Of a DNA stretch of 64,000 bases, positions 19,078 through 31,436 are shown piece by piece. Both the position numbers and the translations under genes were made by a program. The stretch spans positions 620,001-684,000 of the forward strand of contig CAXHSH010000416.1 in the NCBI GenBank assembly GCA_964019135.1, read 5' to 3'. The notes under the pieces are model-generated. The model saw only the letters and a program-made list of their open reading frames with translations, was not told the DNA's origin and made no database searches. Within the stretch, counting starts at the first letter, position 1. Every line of letters begins with the position of its first letter. The DNA is from Arenicola marina (taxonomy: Eukaryota; Annelida; Polychaeta; Arenicolidae).

Positions 19078-20130
19078 GAAAAATGATTAATATTTCGCTT
19101 AGTTACAAGAATATTAAATAAGGTTCTTGCGGTCAATTTTAATCAGCTAAGACCGTCCGGTATTATTGCTACAGCATAGTACAGGACATAAATCGCAGTG
19201 TTTTGCTTCTAGGGCGCGGGATTCTTGTTACCGGTACAACACAACATTTCGCGTTATCCAGATTCAGAAAACAGGCATCATATTGTCATACCTGGAGTAA
19301 CCTTTTCCCGTTTTGCTGTTGTTACACGCAAAGCATTGCTCTTGGGCCATAGCTGCGACGTCCAGACGACAGACGACAGCACCCAAAGCATGTGCTCCAT
19401 AATTATAACTTGTGTACCGCTGACAATTCGCATCGGCTAATTTCCTCTTTAGGTGACGTACCCATTTTGGCACAGGCAAATTCGCCTTATTCACGGAATC
19501 GCCATATTGACACCAGAACGAGGCTGTGTCTGCAAACACAAACTACGCGACTCGTTCAACGCGTGCAATCTAATGGGAGACACTGCTGCGGGTTCGCTGC
19601 GAAATAGCCCCCGGGTGATTTCAGTAATCAAATGACCGATTTCAGGCAAAGGGTGTGTGTGTTCTGGAGCAAGTGCATGTGAAAAAGGAGGGTCTTTTGC
19701 GGCGAGTATATTTGAAAAAACTGGGGTATTCCCCGCGGCATGCAGCAAGGGTCAATTGACATGGAAGCCCCTCTACATTTGTTCACTCGCTTTCCATGTT
19801 AGCTAGGCTCTATGTGCTGTGACATATCAGTCTATAGACCTACTATTGTTTTTGTTTGTATTATGAGTGAATCCTATGACCCGAACATTCTTTGCCTACT
19901 ACTCATATGATAGACTCACGTGAAATGGCACGATAAGCCTATAGCCGCCTTACAGCTGAAAGTTCCGTTAAACTCAAATCAAACCACGTGAAAACCAGCG
20001 TTGTTGTACCCGGAATTGTATGATCGAAGCATGGGGAGATATTATGCTGGGTATATGGTATTACGCTGACATATTTTATCTCATGAAGGGACAAATGTGG
20101 CAATAATTCTAACTGCAGGGAAATAAATAA
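19078..20130. other. No gene recognised
   Basis: A perfect small hairpin (ACCGGTATT/AATACCGGT, 19,030-19,053) lies just before this stretch. Several short frames on both strands at 19.2-19.75 kb overlap one another and none shows a domain. Confidence 0.4.
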
Positions 20131-20132
20131 TT

Positions 20133-20198
20133 GCACCCCTCGAGAATTGAACGCACGATCAAAAGGGAAACGCTCTATACCGACTGAGTTACTCGGTC
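20133..20198 (-). tRNA. Degenerate tRNA-like sequence (pseudo-tRNA or SINE head)
   Basis: On the minus strand GACCGAGTAACTCAGTCGGT resembles the acceptor and D-arm of a tRNA, including an A-box-like TAACTCAGTCGG. GTTCAATTC, 45-50 bases further on, resembles a B box/T loop. Only 66 bases separate the ends, the acceptor halves do not pair, and the anticodon stem is poor. It is therefore more likely a tRNA pseudogene or the head of a tRNA-derived SINE than a working tRNA. Confidence 0.35.
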
Positions 20199-20490
20199 TT
20201 CAACGTTACGCAATGCGTTTCAGTGCGTCTTATTGTACCTCGAGCAAGCATTCCCTGCACAGTTTGTAATAAAAACACCATTAACGTTTCATTTAATGTG
20301 CCGTTAACTTTCCAATGGACAAATCAACATATGGACCTTAGCTATCTTCCACTAAACAGAGAAGCTATGTTGAAATGATAGCATCCCACTGCTGCGTTCA
20401 CGCGCAAACTTGCAGGTATAGACTCGTTCTCGCGGGGGAATTCCCAACATGTGAGTATCTCGAACCGGAACTATTGGCTGCGCAGTGGGG

Positions 20491-22089
20491 TCTAGTTCTG
20501 GAATTCGCTGGGAACCAGCCTGCCTGTCCGAAAAACAGACCGTTGGTAACGGGTATCCTCCATTTTAGAAAGAGCCGGAATTCCGGCCTTTTTTCCCATA
20601 CTGCACCTCATAAATGTTTCTATATACCTTCACGAAAGGTCGCATTGTAATTTATCTAGGAAAATGTCTAATTACGACATATGCTGACTTATAAGACGGG
20701 GGTCTGACCTCGAAACCATGGAAAGCCAAAGTGGAATTTAATCGACTGATGAATGCAACTGATCGTGAGACCTCTCGGAGAGGAGACAGTATGATCATGT
20801 GAGACCGTCGGAGAGGAGACAGTATGAACATGATCAAGTTCGAGATTGCGGGTAGGTGTCAGACGCCTTACCACGTGTTTTAAATTATGAAAAAGAAAGA
20901 AAAGTTACATACGTGTGTACGTGCGTGCGCGTCCGTCTTCTCTCCTTTGCAATACTACATTTCAATAATAAAACGTGTGTTTTAGATCTTTTCTAGCTGA
21001 CCACTAAACACATGGAGTATTACCGAATTGTACTACAGGAAGTCATGTCATTTGTGGTAAAAGTATGAAATTTGGCTCGCATGTTAGAAATTCATGTCTA
21101 ATCGAATTTAGTTAAGTGTCGAGTCAGATTTGATCCCCGACGGCTATGGCGGCCATGTTTTGTAAATAGTGGACAATGTCACCAATTATAAGCGATATAT
21201 TGGACTCACAATAAGAAGGATAAAACTGTAATTTTGATGTCTGTCCATAGGTTTTTGTGTAAACAAAGGTAAAATAAGTCCTCACTGGATATTCAAGAAC
21301 AACGCATCAGCCATTTCCCTATATAGCGACCCTGCGCCTCTTAGATATTGAGCATGTTTGCTGGCCTTTGTCCGGCATCGTGAAACTAGAGGGTGCGTTG
21401 CACCTAGATACACACAAATATCTTCTGTTTAATTCAGCGACCCCGACAACCTATGCAGAAACATAAAGTATATTTTCGATCGTCGATTTGCGAGATATTA
21501 AGGTTTTTTTGGGTAGTTTTGCCCGTCCACAGCCGCCAGGGGTAAAGTCGACTTGACATTAGCTAAATTTAAATACAAGGATATTAAGGACAAGTGTGCT
21601 AACTTTCATGCTTTTACCACTAAATGCACAACTCGACCTAATCTGTCGTTTAGCCGCTAAACTATCACGGAATATAGGCAATGTTTCCGTTTCGTCAACA
21701 CAATTATAACCAGTAATAGAGACGAGGACGACATCAGCTTCGTATAATATTTGCCAAAATATCCTCCTCCCTGCAAACAAATTCAATGTCTCTCTATTCC
21801 TAATCTCTATGTTTCATATGCAATGTGAAATCCAAATTATCCAATGTACTTCATATTGTAATATGTTTTTAAATAATAGGACATATGTCCAACTCATTTA
21901 AAGACATGTATACAACAATGTTACAGTTTATTTCTTGAAGATATGAAAATTCATTTTGGCTTGCCATAGCATCTGCACGACCACTGGCGCTCGACCAATC
22001 ACGGAGACTTAAAAATTAGGCCTACTAGTTACCGGCCTACTATGCTGCGAGCAGCTCTAGGCCGGTTCCCAGCCTAGTTCTAGAACTGC
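20491..22089. mobile_element. Possible DNA transposon bounded by inverted termini
   Basis: The left segment 20,491-20,523 and the right segment 22,057-22,089 are imperfect inverted copies. Both contain GTTCT(G/A)GAA(T/C)T followed by GCTGGGAACC(A/G)GCCT. The 1.6 kb between them has no recognisable transposase and a direct repeat at 20.76-20.83 kb. Element status is inferred from the termini only. Confidence 0.3.
20758..20830. repeat. Direct repeat of ~36 bp
   Basis: GATCGTGAGACCTCTCGGAG and GATCATGTGAGACCGTCGGA are each followed by GAGGAGACAGTATGA, placed back to back. Confidence 0.75.
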
Positions 22090-22164
22090 TGGTGTGAAAC
22101 GAATGGAAACGAGAGCGAGATTGGAAGGTCAGGTAGATTGGAAGCTTCAGGAATCTAATGGAGC

Positions 22165-22975
22165 AACTTGACGGGTAGCCACTGCATATTTATTCTATTA
22201 GGACCTTCAACTTGAGCCACCGGTCCGCGATTTCTAATGTTAGGCCTGGTGAACGGCTTGGCTCTCACCCTTGCTCCGTTTACCGGTGTGGTAAGAGAGG
22301 CATGTACCAGGGATACCTGCTGGCTAGCCCTGGTAGGCCTACATGCCTCTCTGACCACGCCCGTAAACGGAGCTAGTGTGAGAGCCATGCCGCTGACACG
22401 GCCGAAAACAAGAAATCGGCAGAAATCGCGGACCGGTGACTCAAGTTGAAGTTCATAACAGAAAACATATACAGTGGCTACCCGCCAATGTGCGCCACGA
22501 CGTTCCTAAAGCTTTTTGGACTTTCGTCGCACTTTCATTTCTTTGCTTGGTAACGTATTTTCTTGTAATCCGGGCGATTTTTTTCACCTCTCGCTTCGTT
22601 TTGAATGCTCCGCCGCTCACCGGAAGTCAACGCCGCCTGGCAGCGAGTGCTCACGCTAAGTTTTTTTACTTCCGGCGAGCGGCGGAACATTCAAAACGAA
22701 GCGAGAGGTGAAAAAAATCGCCCGGATTACAAGAAAATACGTTACCAAGCAAAGAAATGAAAGTGCGACGAAAGTCCAAAAAGTTTTAGGAACGTCGTTG
22801 CGCACATTGGCGGGTAGGCACTGTATATTTTTTCTGTTATGAACTTCAACTTGAGCCACCGGTCCGCGATTTCTGCCGATTTCTTGTTTTCGGCTGTGTC
22901 AGCGGCATGGCTCTCACACTAGCTCCGTTTACGGGCGTGGTCAGAGAGGCATGTACCAGGGCTACCTGCTGGCGT
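22165..22975. repeat. Compound foldback (palindromic) block
   Basis: Two long inverted repeats share arms. The first folds around about 22,330: GGGTAGCCACTG...CACCGGTCCGCGATTTCT against its complement ending GCTACCC at 22,482. The second folds around about 22,645: GACTTTCGTCGCACTTTCAT...GTTTTGAATG against its complement. From 22,840 a copy of the first left arm reappears, so the order is arm, reverse arm, extension, reverse extension, arm. Arms of about 320 bp (22,325-22,640 and 22,650-22,975) are nearly identical, implying recent origin. The open frames in it on both strands are mirror images and not genes. Confidence 0.85.
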
Positions 22976-23260
22976 GCTCCATGAACCTTAATATCTTGAA
23001 TCGACATTTGATGCTGCCAAATGCTCTCTCAACTGTACTTCGGATAGTGGAATGTACAGTATTGAAGCGTTTCTCAGCCCTCGTCAGGTGACCATTGTCT
23101 CTGTAAGGCTTCATTAGCCATCTTAGAATGGGATATGCCCCATCGCCAAGAATGTGGTTTTCACCACAGACAGCTGCACCACGCTCATACAAGGGAGAGT
23201 TTCTCAAGACCCGGGCATCATGCACTCGTCCAGGCCAACCGCAAAATATATCGCGGAAGC
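22962..23260 (-). pseudogene. PIF/Harbinger transposase DDE-domain fragment
   Basis: The frame contains FRDIFCGWPGRVHDARVLRN, ILGDGAYPILRWLMKPYRD, then RSTVERAFGSIKCRFKIL. These are the hallmark blocks of the HARBI1/PIF DDE nuclease: a G-x-xGxxHDxxVxxxS-like segment with the second catalytic Asp, GDGAYP, and the E-RAFG-xxK-xRF block holding the catalytic Glu. The first catalytic Asp region is missing. The 3' end abuts the foldback block at 22,975, and the 5' end is fused to a LINE reverse-transcriptase fragment near 23,260. A start codon at the beginning of the open frame is coincidental. Confidence 0.8.
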
Positions 23261-23612
23261 ATATCAATATATTCACTTATGTACAGGGCGAACAACAGCG
23301 GGCTTAGCATACACCCTTGTCGTGTACCAATACTGCAGTTGAAATAGCTAGTAAACCCATGGGGGTTTTGATTGCTGACTTAAGTTTACTATACATCGAT
23401 CGCACAACATTGACAACACTTCTATGAATTCCGTTACCAATAAGACTATACAATAATGCGGAATGTGGCATGCTGTCAAAGGCCTTTGAAAAATCGTACA
23501 TAGTTACATAGGTACGCGTTTCGAGTTCTTTTATAATTGATGCATGCAATGCATCAAGTATATTTATACAAAAGGAGTCGAAACGCGTACCTAGGTTATA
23601 CAATAGATACAT
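23258..23612 (-). pseudogene. Non-LTR (LINE) reverse transcriptase fragment
   Basis: In frame are TYVTMYDFSKAFDSMPHSAL, with the catalytic-motif A pattern D-x-x-KAFD, and a following segment ending KSAIKTPMG. After a one-base shift, IGTRQGCMLSPLLFALYISE follows, which is RT motif B (RQGC-x-LSP-x-LF). The catalytic FADD motif is absent, because sequence beyond SEYIDM changes to Harbinger DDE. The 5' end lies within a cruciform-type repeat at 23,510-23,592. It is a short dead LINE piece. Confidence 0.8.
23510..23592. repeat. Perfect 15-bp inverted repeat with inner hairpin
   Basis: AGGTACGCGTTTCGA (23,510-23,524) and TCGAAACGCGTACCT (23,578-23,592) are exact complements. Inside, TTGATGCAT/ATGCATCAA (23,537-23,557) forms a second hairpin, giving a cruciform-prone site at the edge of the LINE fragment. 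Confidence 0.8.
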
Positions 23613-24449
23613 TTGAAATTAATATTCGTTGATAACGCGTACATAAGTGACCACCATTACATATGAAACATGTAATGCATCACTACTGTGTCTTACTTAC
23701 GCACAAGGAATCACGCGTCACATAAAAAATGCCTTCATCAATAATAAATGGTTTACAAATGAAGTGATTGCACAAGCTTATTTTTACAATACTTATAGTT
23801 ACAGTTGTTCGTAGATTCGTATGTCTGCTTCTGCTTCTTCAGTAAAACCTCTACAGACTGACTCCATGTTTAGGTAATGATGGTATGCATGGTTCAACCC
23901 AAGTTTTCGTCCCTTACGCAAATTATTGTACTTTTGCGAAAGTCTTACATTATCAACCGATGTTCAGTATTTAACATAATGGTTCACTTAAAACTTGATT
24001 CATAAATATTTTCGTTAGGGAAGCACATCACTTCATTCAAAATGAGTCAACTTGTTACAAATAATCGCCAAGTGTTAAATTATCCCTCACTCGTTTGTTT
24101 CGTTGTGATATCTTGAAATTGTGGTCAATGTTTACACTCACATTTTATGTTTTCACGTTATGAACTTTGTATTTTATCTGATACGCAGCCGGTTTATAAC
24201 GAATTCAGTCACAAGATGCAATGAAAGAAGACGCACTCGGTTAGAAAGAAGGCAAGATGAATAGGGGCCGCCATCATTGAGACTAATGAGATGATGACAC
24301 GATTCGTTGGTTTTCAGAGACCTTGCGTACGTCGGTTCGGTGGGGTAACTTTAAACTACAGAGACGGCCTTACCGCGGAAACTGCGGGATGTCCATCTCA
24401 TATATACATCGTGACAAATTCGATGATGAAGGACCTCGCACCAGACAGA

Positions 24450-27400
24450 TAGTTGATTATGAGACAATTCGGTTATTGCTCAACTCCACATAAACTCACT
24501 GAGTCGTGGTGTGAATTATGCCCACCCCATAGATCGTTACGTGGAAATATCCAAACGTCGCTTCATAACAAGGACTGGTGCCATTAAAGTCGGATCTATA
24601 TCATACATTCCCTTGTTGATTACGTACGTACATACATCCAGTACAAGTTCAGTGGTTATTCAAATATTTGGTTTAATAATGTCATCATGAATAGATAAAC
24701 CAGAGCTTACTTCCATTACATATTCGAAAAAAAGAACATTGCTTGTTACCTTACGATATCGCTCATTACTCACACTTACCTTCTCTGAGCATTTTCTCGT
24801 TATCTAAACAGAAACTCCTAGACGTAACTTATCATTCGATTCACCAACTTGTGTTAGTCGTACTGTTTCACATTAGTGCTTTATAAAATGACGCATTATA
24901 CAGAGACGTATAGCGTGTCAGTTACTTAATCAGTTTAGTTTTCGTTAACTGGAGTGCAGAGCTGATTGACATCACTTGCTTTGCAAAAGGGCTATGGGCC
25001 CCCGAACACTTCACACATCTATCGTGACAAGTGTAATGGTATGGTTCACGATGTATCCTTCACTTAGAATGTATCGCATATACGTTGTCTGCGTTCGTGT
25101 GTCATTCAATGTTGGTTGAAAGATATCATCAACCTAAGTAGAACATATTCTGTAATAAATCTGTCCTCACTACATAAACCAATTATCTCTTAGCGTTGAC
25201 ACACCGCATGTTATATTACAACAATTGAACCGGTTATTTACATCTTACTGTTCTGATCATATGCTAGCTGAACTAAAACTCCTCTACGTAATTTATAATT
25301 CGATTCATCAACTTGTGTTGCATTCGTTCTTTCCCATTAGTTCGTTCACAAATAACTCATTACATATGTTCACCTGTTCAATAGTTATATTCGTGTCGTT
25401 TGTTTTCACGCGTGACTAAACGCATAGATTATGTTGACGAGACATATCGCGTGTTATTTACTTAAACACTTTACGATTGTGTAATTGTAGTGCAAACCCA
25501 GTTTACAATATTTTCTTTGTAAAAGATCTATGCACGACGAAGTATTCTACACATCAATCACGACATACGTGTAAATGTATGGTTCACATTTAGTATTCAC
25601 TTGAAATATATGATATAAGTTATTACATGCTTCTGTCGTTCGCTGTAGATGCGTATTAAAATTCCACCATGAATGAAGCATTTATTGTACAACCTATATA
25701 AGGCAGGGTATATACTTGCCTTGCGCAATAGTTCATTCACTGAAACAAAGTCATAGTACATGTTGTATTAAACAAATCACTCGTTATTCACACGTGCATA
25801 CTGGTTTTATATGTTGACCAACCCGAAATTCATTCGCCTAATTTGGGGATACCCGTGTAACATGGTTAACATTTAATGCGCATTTGAAATGCTTTTCATA
25901 CAAGTTCTTATTTCCTTTTGTAGTTTAACGTATATTGTTATAGAACGCCACCATGGTTGAAACATTTATTGTACTAAACCTATCATCACAACATAAAGCG
26001 GGGCTTATACTTACATTGCGCAACATTTGACTTCACTTGTTATCCACACCTAACTATTTTGATCATATGATAATTGAGCAATGTTCCCATCACGTATTTT
26101 TTTATACTATTTCCCTAACTTACGTCACGCATATAATTTCATATTAGTTATTTAACAAATGACATTATATATGCACTTAGCTCCTCTACCGATACAAAAT
26201 ATATACGTGTAATGCTTCTCTTCACACTTGTGTTAACACATCTCATAACAGCGACAACTATAACAAGTATTTACTCAATCGTTTTTTGTTTGGTTAACGA
26301 TAGTGTAAATCCGCGTTGCATCCCTTGCTCCACAAGAAATATATGGGACCAAACATTCCGCACATCAATCGTCAGACACGTGCAAAATGGATCGCATTTA
26401 ATGTTCACTTCAAAGGTTTTACATAAAAATTATTACCTTCTTCTGTCGTTCGCTGTATGTTGATATATATCTTCGAAATAATTGAAACAGTTATTTTACT
26501 AAACCTGTCATCACTAAAGGAAGCAGACCTTATCCTTACAAATGTATTGCTAACTGAAAACAAAATCATATAACAGAGTTCATTAAACATATCACTCGCT
26601 GTTCATACCTAACTACTCTGATTATATCTTAATTTAACAGAAACTCCTTCCTGTAAGTTATTATCTGGCTTCCCAACTTGCACTACGCAAGTTATGCCTC
26701 ATTGGATCTTAAACAAATTACGCATTACATTTCCACTTTGTTTCTCGGGCAGTATACAATATTCATACACGACAGTTTTCCATTTCTTCCGTTGTTCGTT
26801 GTAGGTTGATCAAAAAATTTAACTTAATGGAATTTTTATTTTACTAAACCTATCATTGTTACATTAAGCACCGCTTACTTGCCATGTACGATCGAAAAAA
26901 CAAACATAAGACTACATGTTACATTAAACATGTTACTCATTTTTTCGTCCTACGTACACTGATCATACCGTTTTCTTTTCACATTTGTCCCAACATATAT
27001 TATAACCACGACACCTATACAGCGGGTTATTCTCTTACAATTGGTAACTGCAGTGCAATCCAAATTTACACCACTTGCTTTGCAAAAGATCTATGTTCCG
27101 CCAAACACGTCATACATCAATCGTGACACACGTGCAGAATGGTTCACATAAAATGTCTACTTGAATGTCATACATAAAAGTTGTTACGTTATTCCATAGT
27201 TCATTGTACTCTGATACATAGCTTTAACATAATTGAAACAATCTTTTACATCATCACTACATAAACCCAAGCTTACTGGTATTGAGTACCGAAATGTACA
27301 ATATACCCATGTATCCGTTTTATCATTGCCTACCGGTTCCACGAGTGTTACATAAATACGCAAACATGACCTATGAAACACTGAATACATAAACTTATAT

Positions 27401-29800
27401 TTTTCTTTCACGGTTATCTTTCCCGAATGTGACGTAAACTTGATGACATATAAAAGATAAAACATGTAGAATGCAATTCATACATTTCATAATTGTCAAA
27501 TGAGCTGCACGTATGTAACACATAACTATTTACTTGATGACATGAAAAATAAAACTTGAAAAATACTTTCGTATTCGATTTGTTAATTATATCTTATTGC
27601 CTAAGTATTTCCCATTTGATCTTTAAAAAAATACACATTACATTACTGCTATAGACTCTGCCGGTACAACAGCTATACATAAAAGCCATTACTTTCGTTC
27701 ACTGTATTCTGATAAATAACTTCACTCATCATTCAAACCTAACTACACTGATCATACCGTTTTCCATATTTGTCTCATCCCAGATGATAACAGTGACACC
27801 TATAGCCTGTTATTGTCTTGTTCGTCGGCAAACTGCTACGCAATCCAAATGTACATCACTTGCTTTGCAAAATGTCTATGTTCCACCAAACATTTTAGTG
27901 TAACATGGTTTAAATTTAATGTTCACTTGCAATACATACAAAATTATTACTTTATTTCATAGTTCACCGTTGGGTGATACACAACTTCAATATCACCGTT
28001 GGATGATGCACAAATTCAATATCATGGAAGCATTTTCCATTATTATTACTAGACTCTACATAACCCTGAGCTCCCTTGCATTGAATACCGAAATTTATAG
28101 TATACATATGTATTTTTTCACGGTTGTCTATTGAGTACCCGAATAAAATATAAGCTTGATGATATATGAAAAACGTAAAAATAGGCTAAACGTAGAATGC
28201 TACCTATGTTTCATAATTGTCTAATGTGATACATAAATGTTGCACATAACTTAGACTTTATGACATATGAAACATAAAACTTACAGAATACTTACATATT
28301 TGTTACACAATTGTCTAAGTATTGACCTAACTGGTACATATAACATAAACTTGATTGCATATGAATCATCTAATACACAAACTTATATAATAATTACATA
28401 TTTTTACCATTGTCTGATCCTACTTATGCGAATGCTGCATAACATTTAATTCATAATTCAATGAAATATGAATTTATTTATTCCTAAAATCATTGCCGTG
28501 TATTACACATAAATCTTTCAAATTAAATAAAACGTTAGAAGTATATCTTAAAATCTTCAACCATAGCAGTACCACGCATATAGGTAGAAACACCTCATTC
28601 CTTCCTAACTTGATATCATTTATAAAAATATAGCATGCAAGCTTCTGCACTCCGAAAGGTGAATCCCCTCACCCACACGCCTCATATCCTAACATTGACA
28701 TTGCTAGAAATAGTGCACGCACGCCCCTATTCTCTCTATCATAGTACCTATTCTCTAACCACCCAACTCTCTACTCCTCACCTCTCAACATAAGGTATTG
28801 TCCAAAAATAGAAAACGCATGTATGTCCGCTGCATCTTCTCTGAGATGGCAACATCACTGATTATTCAGACCTAATTCCTGTGATCAAACCATTTCTTTT
28901 CACATTTGTCTCCACACAGTTATAACAAGGCCAGCTATAACCCGTTATTCTCTTAATCGTTGGTAAATTCATTGTAAGTTGATACATAACTTCAACATCC
29001 TGGAAACAATTCGCTTTATTATTGCCACATAAACCTAAGCTTCCTTGCATTAAATACCAAAATTTATAGTATACATAAGTATTCTTTGACGGTTGTCTAT
29101 TGAGTCTCCTAATGCGGCATAAAAGAGAAACTTGATGCTATATGAAAGGCTAAACATGCAAAATTGTATATGTTTCACAATTTTCTAATCAGCTACATAC
29201 ATGTTGCACATAACTTATACTTTATGCCATTTGAAACATAAAACTTACATAATGCTTCATAGTCGTTTCACTATTGTCTAAGTATTGCCCCGAATGCTAC
29301 ATAGAACATAAACTTGATTGCCTGTGAAGCATCTAATACGCAAACTTATGTAATAATACTATAGCTTTACCATTGTGTTGTTTGTTCTAGTTATGCGAAT
29401 GCTGCACAAAATTTAATTCATAATTCAACGAAACATTAAAACAAAATCCTATTATCATTGCCGTATGTTGCACATAACTGTTTTATGTTAAATCAAACGT
29501 TACCAATAAACCTTAACCATCATAGCACTACCACGCACAGAGGTAACAACACCTCATTCCTCCCTACCCTGATATCATTTATAAAAATAGAGAATGCAAG
29601 CATCTAAACTCCGAAAGGGGAACCCCCCTCCACACACGCGCCTCATTTCTTAATATTTATGTCGTTTCTAAAAATAGTGCATACGCGCCCCAACCCCCTC
29701 CATCAACCACCCTCTCCTCATCGCCTCAACACTAAAAATAGAGCATGCGTGCATAACCACTCCACCCTCCCCCAAGCGTCGCTCACCATCTGTTTTTCTA
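24450..29800. repeat. AT-rich, highly degenerate long-period repeat
   Basis: A composite of about 0.5-1.0 kb recurs with heavy divergence. One marker is CTTGCTTTGCAAAAG(A/G)-CTATG followed by 'ACATCAATCGTGACA', seen near 24,980, 25,520, 26,330, 27,075 and 27,860. Another is GTTGCACATAACTTA-ACTTTATG near 28,238 and 29,205, and ACCTCATTCCT-CC-TAC near 28,590 and 29,550. No reading frame has domain likeness. This is probably an old satellite or repeatedly duplicated transposon DNA. Confidence 0.5.
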
Positions 29801-31280
29801 ACCAATTACAACAAAGTGGAAAGGTAGGCATGGAAACTTAATTATCTCTAGCCAACTCAATGTAGGGAGCGGAACAAACCAGTGGTGGGGATCTGACTCA
29901 TTTTAGCTGTCTTTGGTAGAAATGTTCCGTCAGTAAATGATACTGACTGATACTGATCACACAGCACCCTCACTGTGTGCAAAAACTTCAGTTACCCCGT
30001 CATTCGCATTATGGTGGTCTAAAAACGGCCCGCGTGCTTTGTAAAAGTGGATCGAGTATAAACTAACGGGTACATAAATCTCCGACAAACCCTCAACGTA
30101 GTCTGATTAAACACTCAATCCCTTCGAAACGCCTCTTCATCGTAATCTTCAGACTAACTCCATATCTCATCCAACGTACGTGATGTCCGACAAAACTATT
30201 AGTTATAAGTAAACCGAGCCTATCACTTCCTATTAAAGACATACATTTAAAAATACCAACTACACAGAGAAGAATTATAAACGCCAGACCTTATGTTCTC
30301 AATCAAAAACGGGGAACTGAATTCAATATTGTTTTTACATTATCGTCCGCTCACCCCCCATCTCGAAATCCGATGAACAGCCAGCTGGGGTGAACTTCGC
30401 ACACCCCCATTATATCCATCCGCCTCCCCTCACCTTCAAGCCCGCAAAAAAAGAGACAATGCTCAACACGCTCAGTGGTGACTAGTACTGGCTTTCCGTC
30501 GCGACACGCTTCGGTGACTCCACTGGTCTGGGTAGCCTCTCAAATTAATGTATTGGTGTCCTTGGGGTGCGGGCGTGGGGGAGGCGGGTGGGCGGCTAGA
30601 GTACGTCCCTCACTCATAGGTGGTAGTACCGGAGGGGCGACATGCTAAATAGGGGTGGGACGCGGTGAACGCGGTGAACGCGGTGAATGCGGAAGAGGTG
30701 TAGGAAAAACGATCGGACTAGGAGGGAGGGGGAAAAAACTTTAGAAGGATTCTCGCCAGAGAGGGAGGTGTCGCGCGTAAAAACGTATTACCTCTATGTT
30801 AAATACCATGGAACTAAGGAAGCCCCACCGTTATATGACAAAAGGGAATCTCGTCCAGCCACCGCAGCATACATCGCCGTGCACCAGTCCTGACCGAATC
30901 GAGTTCGTTTCATAACAACACCTCTTCCAATCAATCTATATAGAGAACAATAACACACGCATCTACCACCCTCCCATCACAGCCCCCACCTACCTACCTA
31001 CCCATCGCAGCCCCCACCCACCTACCTGCTCCCAACATATAGACCCCTAAGTCGCTCTGGAATATTTCTAGCTATCCAATGCAAACAAGATAATGAGGGG
31101 ATTAGAATGTGGCACCCCCAGCCAGCTTAATTGGTTATGTCTGGTTATTTGTCGGGTGGGGCTGGAAGGGCCAGGGTGGTTTCGAGCGGGGTCGGATCTC
31201 TACAGTAAGACTGCAGTGGCGAGTTTCCGTAGTTGATACAAGCGACATGGAAAGTATGACGATCAATTGGAGATCAAACA
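29801..31280. other. Non-coding DNA with short GC-rich repeats
   Basis: No gene is recognised. A 9-bp tandem (CGCGGTGAA, three copies) lies at about 30,661-30,690, and CAGCCCCCACC-ACCTACCTAC duplications lie at 30,978-31,028. Confidence 0.5.
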
Positions 31281-31294
31281 GCCCGAGTGAACAT

Positions 31295-31436
31295 AGCAAA
31301 GTAATCATCAAAAGTAATCATGATTACGATTACATTAGCGATTACACATCATTAAAAATCAATGTAATCGATTACGATTACTTGAAAAATGTAATCGATT
31401 ACAATCGATTACGATTACTGATTATGATTACCCCAT
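31295..31436. repeat. Cluster of ATTAC/GTAATC palindromes
   Basis: GTAATCGATTAC, a perfect 12-bp palindrome, occurs at 31,364-31,375 and 31,391-31,402. Partial copies (GATTACGATTAC, AATCGATTACGATTAC, GTAATCATGATTAC) fill the rest. The block ends right where the 30-bp satellite begins. Confidence 0.85.

Noticed and set aside
21559..21786. Minus-strand frame with N-C-V-DET, resembling a Tigger/pogo N-x-DE-x-G motif
   Set aside because: Only a few residues match and the flanking blocks expected in that transposase are absent.
22155..22859. Membrane-protein-like frames (ALSFLCLVTYFLVIRAIFF) on both strands
   Set aside because: They are mirror images created by the palindrome, with no start or stop logic of their own.
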